From Sipunculus nudus (lineage: Eukaryota; Annelida; Sipuncula; Golfingiida; Sipunculidae), in the NCBI GenBank assembly GCA_026874595.1, contig CM049320.1:43908714-43972713 (forward strand): 64,000 nucleotides of DNA, in the 5' to 3' direction. Shown here one piece after another: positions 36,036-47,661 of the stretch (position 1 is the first letter of the stretch; every line of letters begins with the position of its first letter). The notes beneath the pieces were generated by a model that was given only the letters and a program-made list of their open reading frames with translations, was not told the DNA's origin and searched no databases. The position numbers were made by a program, and so were the translations under genes.

Positions 36036-36404
36036 TTTATCTACTGTATGGTATAGGAATCTCTATGTTCCAGCAAGAGCCCAAAATTTTGTGTATTTTC
36101 ATTTCGAAGCATTGGCCCTGAAAATAGAAAAAAAATATTTTCATACCCATATAGTTATGCAATAGTTGGCACCAATTTTAACTTTCTACTTTGAATATCT
36201 CTAGAAATTCCACATCCTACTGTAATTCAGGATGTGTATGTGGTCATTTTTCCACTCTAACCTTCGTCGATTCACGCTTCCTTGTCCCAAAACTCTCTTC
36301 GGTGACAGATTCTTGATTGGAGAATGTTCTGGGAGTACTTTTTTGTTGCATCTGAGTGCTCTAACAAACCCAGACATGTTTATTTATATATAAGTTTAAT
36401 ATAT

Positions 36405-36645
36405 GACCTTAAGTTATCTGAGTTAAAGCGATTGTCCTTTGCCGGTCATCAGTCCAGTCTGTTCACGAATTGAATGGACTGTTGGACTTGTGAATCAAAA
36501 ACTTGAAATACAATTAGATTTCCTTGAATTTGCCTAATAAACTGGAAACTGTCTCAATGCATCTTTGTTTCTTTGAGAAAATAAGGAAACCTCTTTTTTC
36601 CAGTAAAAGCCTATTAACAAACTTCAGGACTGCCTATAACCACAT
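36405..36645 (+). repeat. Decayed A' fragment
   Basis: Degraded A' landmarks occur in order: ATCTGAGTTAAAGCGATTGT, CAGTCCAGTCTGTTCACG, TTTCTTTGAGAAAATAAGGA and ACTTCAGGACTGCCTA. The 5' hairpin arm and the 3' end are missing. Confidence 0.6.
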
Positions 36646-36652
36646 CCCTTTT

Positions 36653-38415
36653 TAGCTCAGCTGACTTTAAGTCATCTGAGCTATAGTTGTGGTCCATTGT
36701 CCATTGTCTATCTGTCGTGCTGTCTGTCCGTCCGTAGATGTGGCACGTTTTGAAACCATAAGACGTAGGAATCCAAAATTCGGCATAATGTTAGATGCCC
36801 CCAAGATCTCCTACCAAGCCCGAAAACTGGGTCTTTGCAACTTCGTTCCTTTGAGAAATTAAGGAAAAACCTCAATTTTTTATTAAAACCTATTTTCACA
36901 CTTCAGGACTGCCTAATATCAAAACCAATTGTCTGTTTTTCCTCATATCTACCATAAATATTCCTGTATATAGTTTCTATGTACATGCATGAAATTAGGT
37001 CTGTATTGTATGATATAAAAAAGTTATTGGCCCAAACATATTGCACTTTGTAAAAAATCAGGAAAAATATTTGGTCACTTAACACAAAAATATGTTAAAG
37101 CTAGGGACTTTTTTTCAGTAATATAACTTCAAATAATTAAAATTTTATTGTATACCGAAATTTGATCAAAAACTTTTGAATTTTTAAAATATTAGCAAAA
37201 ATATAAAATTGGTACCTTAAATTTTGCCCAAATTTGACCATGTCACTTTTTTTCTCGTAAGTATATTTAATTTATTTTTCACAGCTGAGATACATGTGGA
37301 TTTAATCTGTTGAATTCTGAAATTTGAGAGTAAAAGCTTACAAATTATTCTAATTATTGAAGATTTTCAGATGCTCTAATGTATTTGCATTTTGAATATC
37401 CAAGACCCACTCTTGCTCACTACAACCTTGCCTAGGTAACCTTATAAGTGATGCAGCACTGGCAGAACACCCCTGCTGTAATAAACATACACTTATTCTC
37501 ATGGGCCCTACCCTTACCCCGTCCCCCCCCCCCCAAACCACCACCACCATCACCAATTATATTGCAATACATGGTTTGTTATTGTCAACTGTATTTCTTT
37601 AAATGTAAAGCTGTTTTTGATCCAATGTGCACAACTTTTCTTAAAATATTAATTCAAGAAGTAATCCAAGAGATGCCACATTGTTCTGATGTAGCATTTT
37701 TTAGAAATTATTTCCTTTTAAATAATTAAACAAAATATAATTTAACCCATCAGTAGGCATAATTTGATAATATATGAAGCAAATCATGGAAAAACAAAGG
37801 TGCAATTTAAAATTGTGAATTCTGGAGTGTTATTTCCATATATTTATTGCTTTGCAAATTAACAAAAATATATTTAAAAAAAAAGAAATATATCTGTGTG
37901 CATAATGTGATGTTACCTGACTAAATTAAGTTTAAATGTTGATGCAATTTAGATTGGTGAATCAATTTAAATATTCAGGTATATATGATATACTTTAAAT
38001 ATATAGTAAAATTTATAAACTTAAAAAAAAACTCAACAAAAGAAAAAATAGGATCTAATGCAAATATTTGTTCATTATTTTCCTGTCTCAGTAGAATGGA
38101 AATTAAAGTTATTTGAATTGTTTTCCATCTCTCTGCCTGTTTTTAAATATTTAAAAATAATTTCATTTAAATAAAACTTTATCCTTTACGTATATGCAGA
38201 GGTGCTGTAACTCCCACCAGTCCCTGTAAGCACCATTAAATTTAATTCTGTATTCTGTATTTATATCCAAAGGTGTTGTAACTCCCCCCCCCCAGTCATT
38301 GAGCCCTAGTTCCTGAGCACTGAGGATAGTATTTTTATTGCTACTTCAAAAAAATCTATGGTGATGCAGTTATAACTGTCAATATCAGCTGAATTCCCGA
38401 CCCATGGGTCCCTTG
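36653..38415 (+). mobile_element. Family A' element (A5)
   Basis: It starts TAGCTCAGCTGACTTTAAGT, paired with CATCTGAGCTATAG, then GTCTGTCCGTCCG. The core matches A4 (GTTAGATGCCCCCAAGATCT, TTCCTTTGAGAAATTAAGGA, TTCAGGACTGCCTAATATCA). It ends ATCAGCTGAATTCCCGACCC then ATGGGTCCCTTG. It carries one core unit plus an AT-rich tail. A truncated close relative sits at 51219-52044. Confidence 0.78.
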
Positions 38416-40205
38416 TTGTTCATGTTTGGCATAAAAATCTGAACATTATGAAAATTTTAATCTTCCAGTGAACAGTTCCTGGGACCATGTGCCGATCTAT
38501 GACTATATAAAAACCCAAGGCTGTATATACATACATTATAATCATATATTACAAATTAACCAATTCTGTAAATGAGATATTGTCAGAAAAATAAAATGGA
38601 CCCCATAATTTGCATATTATGATGTTTGAATATTTATATTTATATTTATATGTATTTATATGACATTATGACAGAATATTTATATGTAACCTTGGTAAGG
38701 TATATACAATTTATAAAACAAATATTGTTTTTCTTCTTGCTATATTAGAGGAAATGAATTTTAGTCAATAGCAGCCCATGTTATTTTACAAATATGTTCC
38801 AAGATCAGGATTAAAACAACCAGTGAACAAATATGTTATACATTCCTTTTGGATTAAAGATACTGCGATCAGCTTGCAACACATCGCAACTCTGCAATAG
38901 TTTTATGCAATCGACTTTTCTGCTTGCGACCCTGTTGCGATGCCTCGCAGCCTTGCGATGCCTTCATGCAACAGGCCCCAAGCCAGTATGACCAGTCTCC
39001 AAAGCAATGAGACAGCTTTATAACAACCTGACACTGCTTACCTCAATTACCTCTTATCAGTTGGTTAGCTATATGTATTTGATCAACACCTGTGGCTAAC
39101 AATCAGATAGCTTATTACTGTTGCTGACAGGCCCCAGGCTGGTGTGTTGTTTTCATGTGACCGTAGGCTGATCAGCGTTGCGAAGATTATATGATAGAAC
39201 AATCTGTCAACACTTAGAACAAGATAAAACATATAAACTCAATACAAATCTTAACAAATGACTACAAGCATACCATAGCCAAAAACAAATTTGTTTCTCC
39301 TCTAGACAATCCTACTACATCCTATGTACAATCATCACATCCGATAAGCAAGCAGCCTTGTCAAGTCAGCTTGATCTTACCTTGCACCCAGTTTAATATT
39401 TATAGACCTTAGCTTTTCTTCTCTATCTCCTCTGAATTTCTCCAAATCTTTTTGTCTAATGAAATAGATAGTAATTAAACATTAACTTAGATGTCATTTT
39501 TATTGTTGCTGAATGAGCGCCTAGGGCGGGAGTCCCTGACTTTAAAAAAAAGCATTGCCACTGAATGTTCAGCAGCTGACCTGAGAAGTCTTACAGATAT
39601 CACTCAATATTGTAAATAAATGATCATGGGTTAATTTAATAAACAAACACAAGGCTTTGGCTTAGTTGTTTTAGACATGACAAGAATAAAGGCTTTGCTT
39701 CGGTGTGGTTTACATGATTATATATCAGAGCAGGGACCTGCATACAGGAACCTCCATCTTAGTTTATCTTTTTTATATTGTTTCTTTTAAATGTTGTTAC
39801 ATATACTTTTATGTACATGTTTTTGTACCTACTATGTGCAGAATAAAGAATGCATATATTTGTAATGTTTTATGAACTTTTCCTCATGATCAGAATTTCC
39901 AGTGACATAATTCCTATTGAGGGGAGAATTTGAAGTAAATGAAGCCTGTTGTGGACTACATGTGATGTTAAATGACACACAATAAAATAAACATAAGCAA
40001 TTCAACAGTTTTGTACTGTAGGCTCACTCCTGATCAGTGATCAATATCCATCATCTGTTCAGGGAACAGATATTAGAACCCCATTGTATCTTCTTGTTAA
40101 ATAAGAATAAGAACTAACAAGGCAAAACTCATTTATTTCTTACAAAATAATTAGTTTCCATTCCTGATTGCAAAGAGCTCCTGTGTTGGTTAGTCATCCT
40201 GGGCC
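38416..40205. other. AT-rich stretch, no confident gene
   Basis: At 38880-38970 a short patch repeats TTGCGATGCC (CTGTTGCGATGCCTCGCAGC and CTTGCGATGCCTTCATGC), with CGCAAC blocks on the other strand. This looks like a remnant of an unidentified repeat. A 42-codon frame at about 39489-39617 has no acceptor or domain and is not called. Confidence 0.4.
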
Positions 40206-40735
40206 CTACTGGACTATTTCTGTATGACTGTCAGTTCTCACTATTTCTGTATCACTGTTAGTTCTCACTATTTCTGTATGACTGTCAGTTCTCACTATTT
40301 CTGTATGACTGTCAGTTCTCACTATTTCTGTATCACTGTAAGGTCCTCACTATTTCTGTATCATTGTAAGTTCCCACTGTTTCTGTATCACTGTAAGTTC
40401 TCACTATATCTGTATCACTAAGTTCTCACTATTTCTGTATCACTGTTTGAAGTTCTCCCTATTTCTGTCTGACTGTTACTTCTCACTATTTCTGTAGTAC
40501 TGTTAGTTCTCACCATTTCTGTATCACTTAAGTTCTCACTATTTCTGTAGTACTGTTAGTTCTCACTATTTCTGTGTCACTGTTAGTTTTCACTATTTCT
40601 GTATCAGTGTTAGTTCTCACTATTTCTGCATTACTGTCAGTTCTCACTATTACTGTATTACTGTTAGTTCTCACTATTTCTGTATTACTGATAGTTCTCA
40701 CTATTTCTGTATCACTGTTTGTTCTCACTTTATAT
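40206..40735 (+). repeat. Minisatellite M3, 27-bp unit, about 19 copies
   Basis: Units read TGTTAGTTCTCACTATTTC plus TGTATCAC with substitutions. The length is a multiple of three, so long frames stay open on both strands; these repeating nonapeptides are not evidence of a gene. The array ends about 10 bases before an acceptor-like ATGCATACAG. Confidence 0.93.
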
Positions 40736-40743
40736 GCATACAG

Positions 40744-40872
40744 GTCCTGCCTAAATTTGGTTGGAAGCCCAGAATCATTTCATGTTATCTGAGCGGCATT
40801 GGTGGAAATCCAATCGACTTGGAGTCAAAAGTTTCATCAGTGTTTGAGGGTGCTGGATTATGCAGTATTTGA
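40744..40872 (+). CDS. Orphan putative last exon (42 codons + TGA)
   Basis: After the minisatellite, TTTATATGCATACAG is followed by a frame of 42 codons that ends in TGA at 40870; both other phases stop early. The peptide has mixed, non-low-complexity composition (KFGWKPRIISCYLSGIGG, then NPIDLESKVSSVF). Nothing in it is recognised as a known domain. It might be a terminal exon of a gene whose other exons are not visible, an alternative exon of the NACHT-like gene, or chance. It stops 19 bases before an inverted A element. Confidence 0.35.
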   Translation, partial: VLPKFGWKPRIISCYLSGIGGNPIDLESKVSSVFEGAGLCSI

Positions 40873-40890
40873 TTTTTTATCAAAATTTTA

Positions 40891-42050
40891 CAAGTGACCC
40901 ATGGGTCAAGACGCCCAGCTGACTGACATGTTGACAATGTGTCCTTGTACTAATTAAGATAATGTTCATGCATATTTGCAAATGATTGGGGCCACATGCA
41001 AATTTGATGACAATCCAACCAGCTTTTCCTGAGGAATCTGTCAATTTCTGTGTATTATTTCTGGGGTGCTCAAACATACCCCCAAAACTCTGAGAATATA
41101 GGTCACAGTGACCCAATTTCAGGTTTCTGGGGAGAACTTTTGAGGAACTTTTTAGGTCAAATGTTTATGATTTGTGCCCTGCTTTGGTATCAAAATTATC
41201 AGTAATTCTGGGGGGTATTTATAAGCTCCTTAGCTCGAAGAAAATGGGAAACCGAGACCTTATTTCAGGTTTTCATGGAGATTTCTCATAGACCTCCTTG
41301 GATGTCTAGATAGAAGATTCTGGTTCCAGTGGTTATGATTTGTGCCCTGTTAATGGATGACTGCATCTTTAAAGGTCTCAACAATAGAAAAAAAAATTGC
41401 CTAAAATTCTAAAAAAAAAATCCAGGTGGCCCCAATAGTTTGCAGGAAAAAATGAAACACTTCATGATGAATATGCATTCAAAGAATCATGGTGATCAAT
41501 GCATTAGTTGTTCAGATACTGGAGCTTTTGTATTAAATATTTAGTTTTCTTTGGGGTACTTCCGAGTCCCATTGCTCGGAGGATATGGGTAACAGAGACC
41601 TAATTAAGGTTTCCATGGAGATTTTTTATGGACCTCACGGGATGTCAAGTAAGAAGATTCCAGGTCCAATGGTTACGATTTGTACCCTGTTAACAGAAGA
41701 CCACATCTTTGAAAGTCTCAAAAATAAAGATAAAAATGCTTAAAAAATCGAAAATGTCCAGTTGACGCCACCAGTCTGCAGGAACTGATGAAACACTCCA
41801 TGATGACCAGCATTCAAAGAATCATGGCGATCAATGCAGTAGTTGTTCAGATACTACAGCTTTTGTATCAAATCTTTTAGTTATTCTGGGGGTACATCTG
41901 AGCCCAATAGCTCAGACAATATGTGTGACAGAGACCTAATTTCAGGTGTCCAAGGAGACTTTTAATAGGCGATCCTGCATGTCAAGATACAAGATTCTAG
42001 GTCCAGTCATTATGATTTGATGATTTGATGACTTGTTGTAAGCTGAGCTA
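40891..42050 (-). mobile_element. Family A element (A6), inverted
   Basis: Read on the minus strand it starts TAGCTCAGCTTACAACAAGT (hairpin decayed) and ends GGGCGTCTTGACCCATGGGT then CACTTG. The plus strand shows CAAGTGACCCATGGGTCAAG at 40891. Core units contain the inverse of GGTCTCTGTTACCCATAT, and GGTGACGCCA-like remnants of the palindrome are present (GTTGACGCCACCAGTCTGCA at 41762). It is more diverged than A1/A2. Confidence 0.72.
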
Positions 42051-42600
42051 AAATGCCTGTCCCTGACATGGTGGAAAGTTTGGACCAGTGACCCTTGGAT
42101 TGTTTATTATAGGAGACCGACAAATGCTGTGATGTCTGTTATATTAGCAAAGCAATCACACATTTAGCCATGACCATCAAACTGCTGTCCAAAGATCAGA
42201 CATATTCTTCTAGTCCTGCCAAGTTGGAATAAGATTGGGACAAAGAAGTCTTAAAGAATATTTCTATGTGAAGAAATTTCACTACAATTGGTCCATTTTA
42301 GTTCTAACTTCAAATTCATGCAAAAGCACTAAATTCCACGTAAGCCATGCATAGAATGTCTTAAAGATTGCCCTGAAATTTGTGCTTAGTGTTGATCTCA
42401 GATAATTTTATCGATGAAATAACTCCAATCAAACATTTAAAATAATTCTTCGTATGGCATATTTTATCATTATTTTGAGACGGCCAAGTATGCCAATTTC
42501 ACAGCAGTCAATAATTTGCCTAATGGATCATAAAGTATTATGTTTTAACCAGACACTGAGATTTCTAACTACTGAAAAGTTTGGACAAAATTGTGGAAGT
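42051..42600. other. Unique stretch before M4
   Basis: No transposon end or exon is recognised. It includes TTTTAACCAGACA (about 42543), which is also found near 24543 inside A3, so a decayed A3-type fragment is possible. Confidence 0.35.
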
Positions 42601-42605
42601 CCATC

Positions 42606-44442
42606 AAAACAGTTACAACCGGTGGTCTCTAGGATTTTTCAAACAGTTACAGCTGGTGGTCTCTATAATTGTTCAAACAGTTAACAACTGGTGGTCTCTA
42701 GGATTGTTCCAATAGTTAACAACTGGTGATCTCTAGAATTGTTCAAAACAATTACATCTGGTGGTCTCTTGGATTGTTCAAACAGTTAACAACTGGTGGT
42801 CTATGGGATTGTTCAAACAATTACATCTGGTGGTCTCTTGGATTGTTCAAACAGTTGCATATTGTGGTCTCTGGGATTGTTCAAACAGTTACATCTGGTG
42901 GTCTCTGGGATTGTACAAACAGATACATCTGGTGGTCTCTGGGATTGTTCAAACAGTTACATCTAGTGGTCTCTGGGATTTTTCAAACAGTTATAGCTGG
43001 TGGTTTCTATTATTGTTCAAATAGTTGACTTGACGTCTCTAGAACTGTTCAAAAAGTTAACAACTGGTGGTCACTGTGATGGTTCAAATAGTTACATTTG
43101 GTGGTCTCTGGGATTGTTCAAACAGTTGCATCTGGTGGTCTCTGGGATTGTACAAACAGTTAACAAATGGTGGTCTCTAGTATTGTTCAAACAGTTAACA
43201 ATTGGTGATCTCTAGGATTGTTCAAACAATTACATCTGGTGGTCTCTTGGATTGTTCAAACAGTTAACAACTGGTGATCTCTGGGATTGTTCAAATGGTT
43301 GCATCTGATAGTCTCTTGGATTGTTCAAACAGTTACAGCTGGTGGTCTCTGGAATTGTTCAAACAGTTGCAGCTGGTGGTCTCTAGGATTTTTCAAAAAG
43401 TTACAGCTGGTGGTCTCTATAATTGTTCAAACAGTTAACTAGAGGTCTCTGGGATTGTTCAAACAGTTACATCTGGTGGTCTCTGGGATTGTTCAAAAAG
43501 TTGCACCCGATGGTCTCTGGGTTTTTTTTTTCAAACAGTTACAGCTGGCAGTCTCTATAATTGTTCAAACAGTTAACTAGAGGTCTCTGGGATTGTTCAA
43601 ACAGTAACATCTGGGGGTCTTTGGGATTGTTCAAAAAGTTAACAACTGGTGGTCTCTGGGATGGTTCAAACAGTTGCACCCGATGGTCTCTGGGTTTTTT
43701 TTTCAAACAGTTACAGCTGGCAGTCTCCAAATTGTTCAAATAGTTAACTGAAGGTCTCTTGAATTGTTCAAAAAGTTAACAACTGGTGGTCTCTGGGATT
43801 GTTTAACCGGTTACATCTGGTGGTCTCTGGGATTGTTCAAACAATTACATCTGGAGGTCTCTGGGATTGTTCAAACAGTTGCATATTGTGGTCTCTGGAA
43901 TTGTTCAAACAGTTACATCTGGTGGTCTCTGGGATTGTTCAAACAGTTACATCTGGTGGTCTCTGGGATTGTTCAAACAGTTACATCTAGTGGTCTCTGG
44001 GATTTTTCAAACAGTTATAGCTGGTGGTTTCTATTATTTTTCAAATAGTTAACTTGACGTCTCTAGAACTGTTCAAAAAGTTAACAACTGGTGGTCACTG
44101 TGATGGTTCAAATAGTTACATTTGGTGGTCTCTGGGATTGTTCAAACAGTTACATCTGGTGGTCTCTGGGATTGTTCAAACAGTTACTGCTGGTGATCAC
44201 TGATATTGTTCAAACAGTTACAGCTGGTGATCACTCGGATTGTTCAAACAGTTACAGCTGGTGATCACTGGGATTGTTCAAACAGTTACAGGTGGTGATC
44301 ACTAGGATTGTTCAAACAGTTACAGCTGGTGGTCTCTTGGATTGTTCAAAAAGTTACAGCTGGTGATAACTCGGATTGTTCAAACAGTGGCAACTGGTGG
44401 TCTCTGTCAATGCTGAAACAGTTACAGCTGGTGATCTCTTGG
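42606..44442 (+). repeat. Minisatellite M4, 34-bp unit, about 53 copies
   Basis: Units read GGTGGTCTCTGGGATTGTTC then AAACAGTTACATCT, with variants AGTTAACAACT, AGTTGCATATT and AGTTACAGCT. A block of variants at 42848-43105 recurs at 43874-44125 in the same order (including CATCTAGTGG, TTATAGCTGGTGGTTTC and TTGACTTGACG/TTAACTTGACG), showing a segmental duplication of about 1 kb in the array. Reading frames here are artefacts of the repeat. Further units at 45679-45722 and 56171-56700 show that the array was once larger. Confidence 0.95.
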
Positions 44443-45673
44443 TGTCACCAGAGGACTGTGACTTATTGGTTGTATTGCATATTCAAGTAGGGGAAAATAG
44501 CTAGATGGTTGTTTGATAATTTTATGTACATTTATATGGAGTATCATGTTTAGATATTAGCGTGAGAACTTTGCTTAGAGAACGCACGTGTCCCGTTTGA
44601 TGTTAATGTCAGTAGAGTTTAATTCCGTTGAAGCCGTCTCTGTTTGGCGGTCTCTTTAGTAACGAGTGTTTGTTGAAGATTTCAAATGACTAACACCTGT
44701 TTAGTTTTTTACAGGGCTTTTTTTCTTGAGGCGTGTCCATATCAATCTTTGTGTAATAATCGGCAGTCGGCATTATAGGGAGTGGTGATTGGCTAGGGCC
44801 GGTCAGGACTTGTGACGTGAGCAAGAAATTTAATTCGTGATGAAGGGGATGTTCGACAAATACCCGGTCAGCGTACCAGTTTCGTTATAGCCTGATGGTG
44901 TACGTCTATAGTCCAGGGGCAAGTCTGCATGCATCAGAGTCGAAACAGCCGAGATATGATGTCTGTAAGCGTAGATAGTCGATGTCTGAGGAAGGCCACG
45001 GTGATTTCTCTGTTAAGGGACTTCAGAGCGAGTATCGCATTTTTGCCAAAGGACTAGTAATCTGGCGATTATACCTATTGTAAGCGCTTCAAGGAACAGA
45101 CCAACGACTTTATTTAAACGCGTAACTGTTGAGGTACTGGATATCACTGTGTTGAAGCATATTCTGCTACCTAGAGCTGGATGATTCCAGGAGACATCAG
45201 CTGTGAAAGACATTTATTCTCAGTCAGATAGAATCTTCTGTGCGCTAATTAGTGAGTACTGCGTGAATTGTGTCTTGAGAGTTATACCAGTACACCAACG
45301 AGGGACTATTGGTGGTCAGAGCTCCGTGTATCAAAAGTGGACTGATTGTGCTGTGAACACAACGCGTACAAACCGTGACCGGGCAGCGCAACATTCCGAT
45401 GTCACGTGTGTCATGTGGTCTGGAGAAATGAAAAAAACGGTGTCTTACGAACTTGGTGCTTATTTCTGTGTTGATTATCGGACGTAAGTAATCATCAGTG
45501 CTTGTGAATATGAAGCGCCTCTCCAGAGAATGTGTCTTCTTTCTTTAATATATTGATATTTTTGTTAACATGACTTATTCAGATTTTGGAGTGTACGTAT
45601 GTGAGTGTTTCAGCCAGTTGGTTTGACTTTTAATCTAAAGAACCTGGTCATTCACTTCTTTAGTGGTGTGACA
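44443..45673 (+). mobile_element. LTR-like insertion (candidate solo LTR) in M4
   Basis: The 1231-bp segment begins TGTCACCAGAGG and ends TAGTGGTGTGACA, so it has TG...CA ends with a six-base inverted TGTCAC/GTGACA. It interrupts a minisatellite unit: CTTGG on the left and CTGAG on the right each differ by one base from CTGGG of the unit, consistent with a mutated 5-bp target duplication. It contains promoter-like motifs (ATTGGCT near 44789, TGACGTGAG near 44813) and a donor-like GTAAGTAA at 45486. No AATAAA was found. LTR identity is inferred; insertion into M4 is well supported. Confidence 0.55.
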
Positions 45674-45678
45674 CTGAG

Positions 45679-45722
45679 ATTGGTCAAAGTTACAGCTGGT
45701 GGTCTGTAGGATTGTTCAAACA
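45679..45722 (+). repeat. Stranded M4 unit between two insertions
   Basis: ATTGGTCAAAGTTACAGCTG continuing into GTGGTCTGTAGGATTGTTCA and AACA is just over one unit of M4. It is bounded on the left by the LTR-like segment and on the right by CCCATACAGAAAA. Confidence 0.85.
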
Positions 45723-45769
45723 CCCATACAGAAAAAATCAGGCCTGTGACCACATGCAGCGGGAAAGTT

Positions 45770-45960
45770 CCCGGTACGTTCCGGGAACATTCCTGGAGCG
45801 TCAAAATTACCATGCGAATTAGTTTTGCGGCTATGTTCCGAAAGTATTCATGAGGTTGTATATTAGCTTTCTGATTGGACGATGGAATACCTGGCAGGGG
45901 CTGCTGGAGCGTTCCCGCAACGTACCAACAGGAATGTTGGTAGTCAAGTGTTCCAGACCT
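45770..45960. repeat. Subterminal GGAACGTTCC-type repeat (left)
   Basis: One unit holds CCGGTACGTTCCGGGAACAT, TGGAGCGTCAAAATTACCAT, TATTAGCTTTCTGATTGGAC and GTTCCCGCAACGTACCAACA. Two tandem units of the same sequence lie at 54597-55040 near the other end of the 10.4-kb block. Confidence 0.8.
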
Positions 45961-45964
45961 GCCA

Positions 45965-47661
45965 ACTAGTCAAATTTAATCAACCTTAGTCCGACTTTAA
46001 GATTTTTGGCATCAGAAAATCGTATTAGGACGATTTTTAAATATTCTGGGAAAATAAATTCATTCTGCTAATCAAAATATTTCATGCCAGTAATTTCTGA
46101 TCGAACTTTGTGTATTCATTCGTCATTCATTCATTCATTCAATTACCCAATTAACCCTGAGCGGTTAAAACTCGATCTGTTGTCGCTTTTACTCACTGAG
46201 CGGCATTCTGTAAACTTAGTGTATGTGCTAATAAAATGTAACCTTTTAACTGTGGCAGGAGCATGCGATGCAAAATGACCCCTTTGCGCACCAGTTTCTA
46301 TATATATTTGCTATCACTGTGTCTGCAAATTTATTGAAATGAATGTCTCGTCTTTTAAGGAGAGCGATTTCTTGGAGACCCTGCGTGGAAAAATGCAGCC
46401 GTAAACAGTAGTGACATATTATAAACGCAGGTACGTTACCGCGGCATACGGTTAATTCTCCTGTGAGCGAGCCATATTGAACGATGTAAAAACTGGTTAA
46501 CTAACACGTGCTTGCTGCATGAGTTTCTCGGAAAGCTAATCCCGTTGACACCAGAGACACCTGACCTACACACCCATTGGATGACATTAGATCGACGTCA
46601 TTTGACCCATGCGTCCATTGGTTGACCTCAATTATATTTGCATAGACGTCATCTAACCTCCGTTTTTTGCACAGACGAAACTTCCCGCTTCAGTGGGCAA
46701 GACGTGATAGCCTTCATCAGAGTGATTCAAAGAGTAAAATATGTATTTAACTTACCAAACAAATTATCTACATTTTTTGAACGGGCCGTATACACTTAAA
46801 ATGTGTCATTTTTTTCCGTTTTATCAAAATCATAAGACATAACCAGGTCTAATAGAGTGCCGGCGATGTCAGTATTTTACTGTAATAATACAAGTCTGTC
46901 AAACTGCCGATTACGGGTTTGTCTGAAAATGCGGTGAAAAATAAAAATAAAATATTTGTTCTTTTGCCCTCTATACTGAAATTTGGTCCATTTATGTCGG
47001 GCATTTCGTCGTCGTGAAACGCTTGCATAGTCATAGGCCCGCCCGCTCGCGGTACCGAGATACATACTACGTAACGTTGAGATCCAGCGCTTGTCAGCAA
47101 ATAAAAACGTGTTTATGTTTCGAAATATATACGGGTAAGTTGCAAATTATATTATACAAATAAAAAAAAAAACATAGCCCACAAGGATAACATAGCCTGT
47201 CGGATGAACTTTACCATGTTTCATAACGTAGTGATGCAATGTTGTAAGGTGTAGTATATATCGATGTCAACTTCAAATCGTGTTACAAAGAGATCTTCAT
47301 AACTTTCGTTGACACACATTCCTTTACATTTCGGAGGGAAATGCAAACATTTTCAAAGAAATATGATATAATATTGTGATATTAAGTGTATTTCATGCAA
47401 AGTAAACACGTGTCTTAAGGTATCAGAGACAACCCATGTGTTAATTACTGCAGCTGTATATTTATAATAATATTTATAATAATTGCACTGAAAAAGCTCG
47501 GCATTGATTATCAATTGAAACCAACGACAAGGTTGAAGAAATAGACTTGAAATTTTATTGTATTTATTTCGTTACGTCTTATTTACTTAATAAAGTCTTT
47601 ACACTTGAAAATTTTTGCTCGAGCTAGACCGGTCCAAATTAATGTGGAGCGGGCTGTATTT
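45965..47661. other. Unassigned part of the 10.4-kb block with CCAAT/CRE cluster
   Basis: No coding frame is convincing. A minus-strand open frame at 46849-47100 (83 codons) lies in CpG-bearing DNA but lacks splice or domain support. At 46570-46665 two CCATTGG boxes are each followed, at roughly similar distance, by GACGTCAT CRE-type sites, with ATTTGCAT before the second. This resembles a promoter module and is described under the findings. Confidence 0.45.

Noticed and set aside
39489-39617. 42-codon frame ending in LRSLTDITQYCK
   Set aside because: It looks exon-like in composition but has no pyrimidine tract or acceptor, and no partner exon.
40224-40792. Repeating nonapeptide frames on both strands
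   Set aside because: The 27-bp unit of M3 is divisible by three, so frames stay open by chance.
42606-44490. Long plus- and minus-strand frames with WSLGLFKQ-type repeats
   Set aside because: They come from the 34-bp minisatellite; all frames share the period and no splice or start context exists.
45203-45487. 94-codon frame with a donor site, first read as a host first exon
   Set aside because: It lies within a segment that interrupts M4 with LTR-like ends; no downstream exon was found.
46849-47100. 83-codon minus-strand frame in CpG-bearing DNA
   Set aside because: No acceptor or donor and no domain; left as unassigned.
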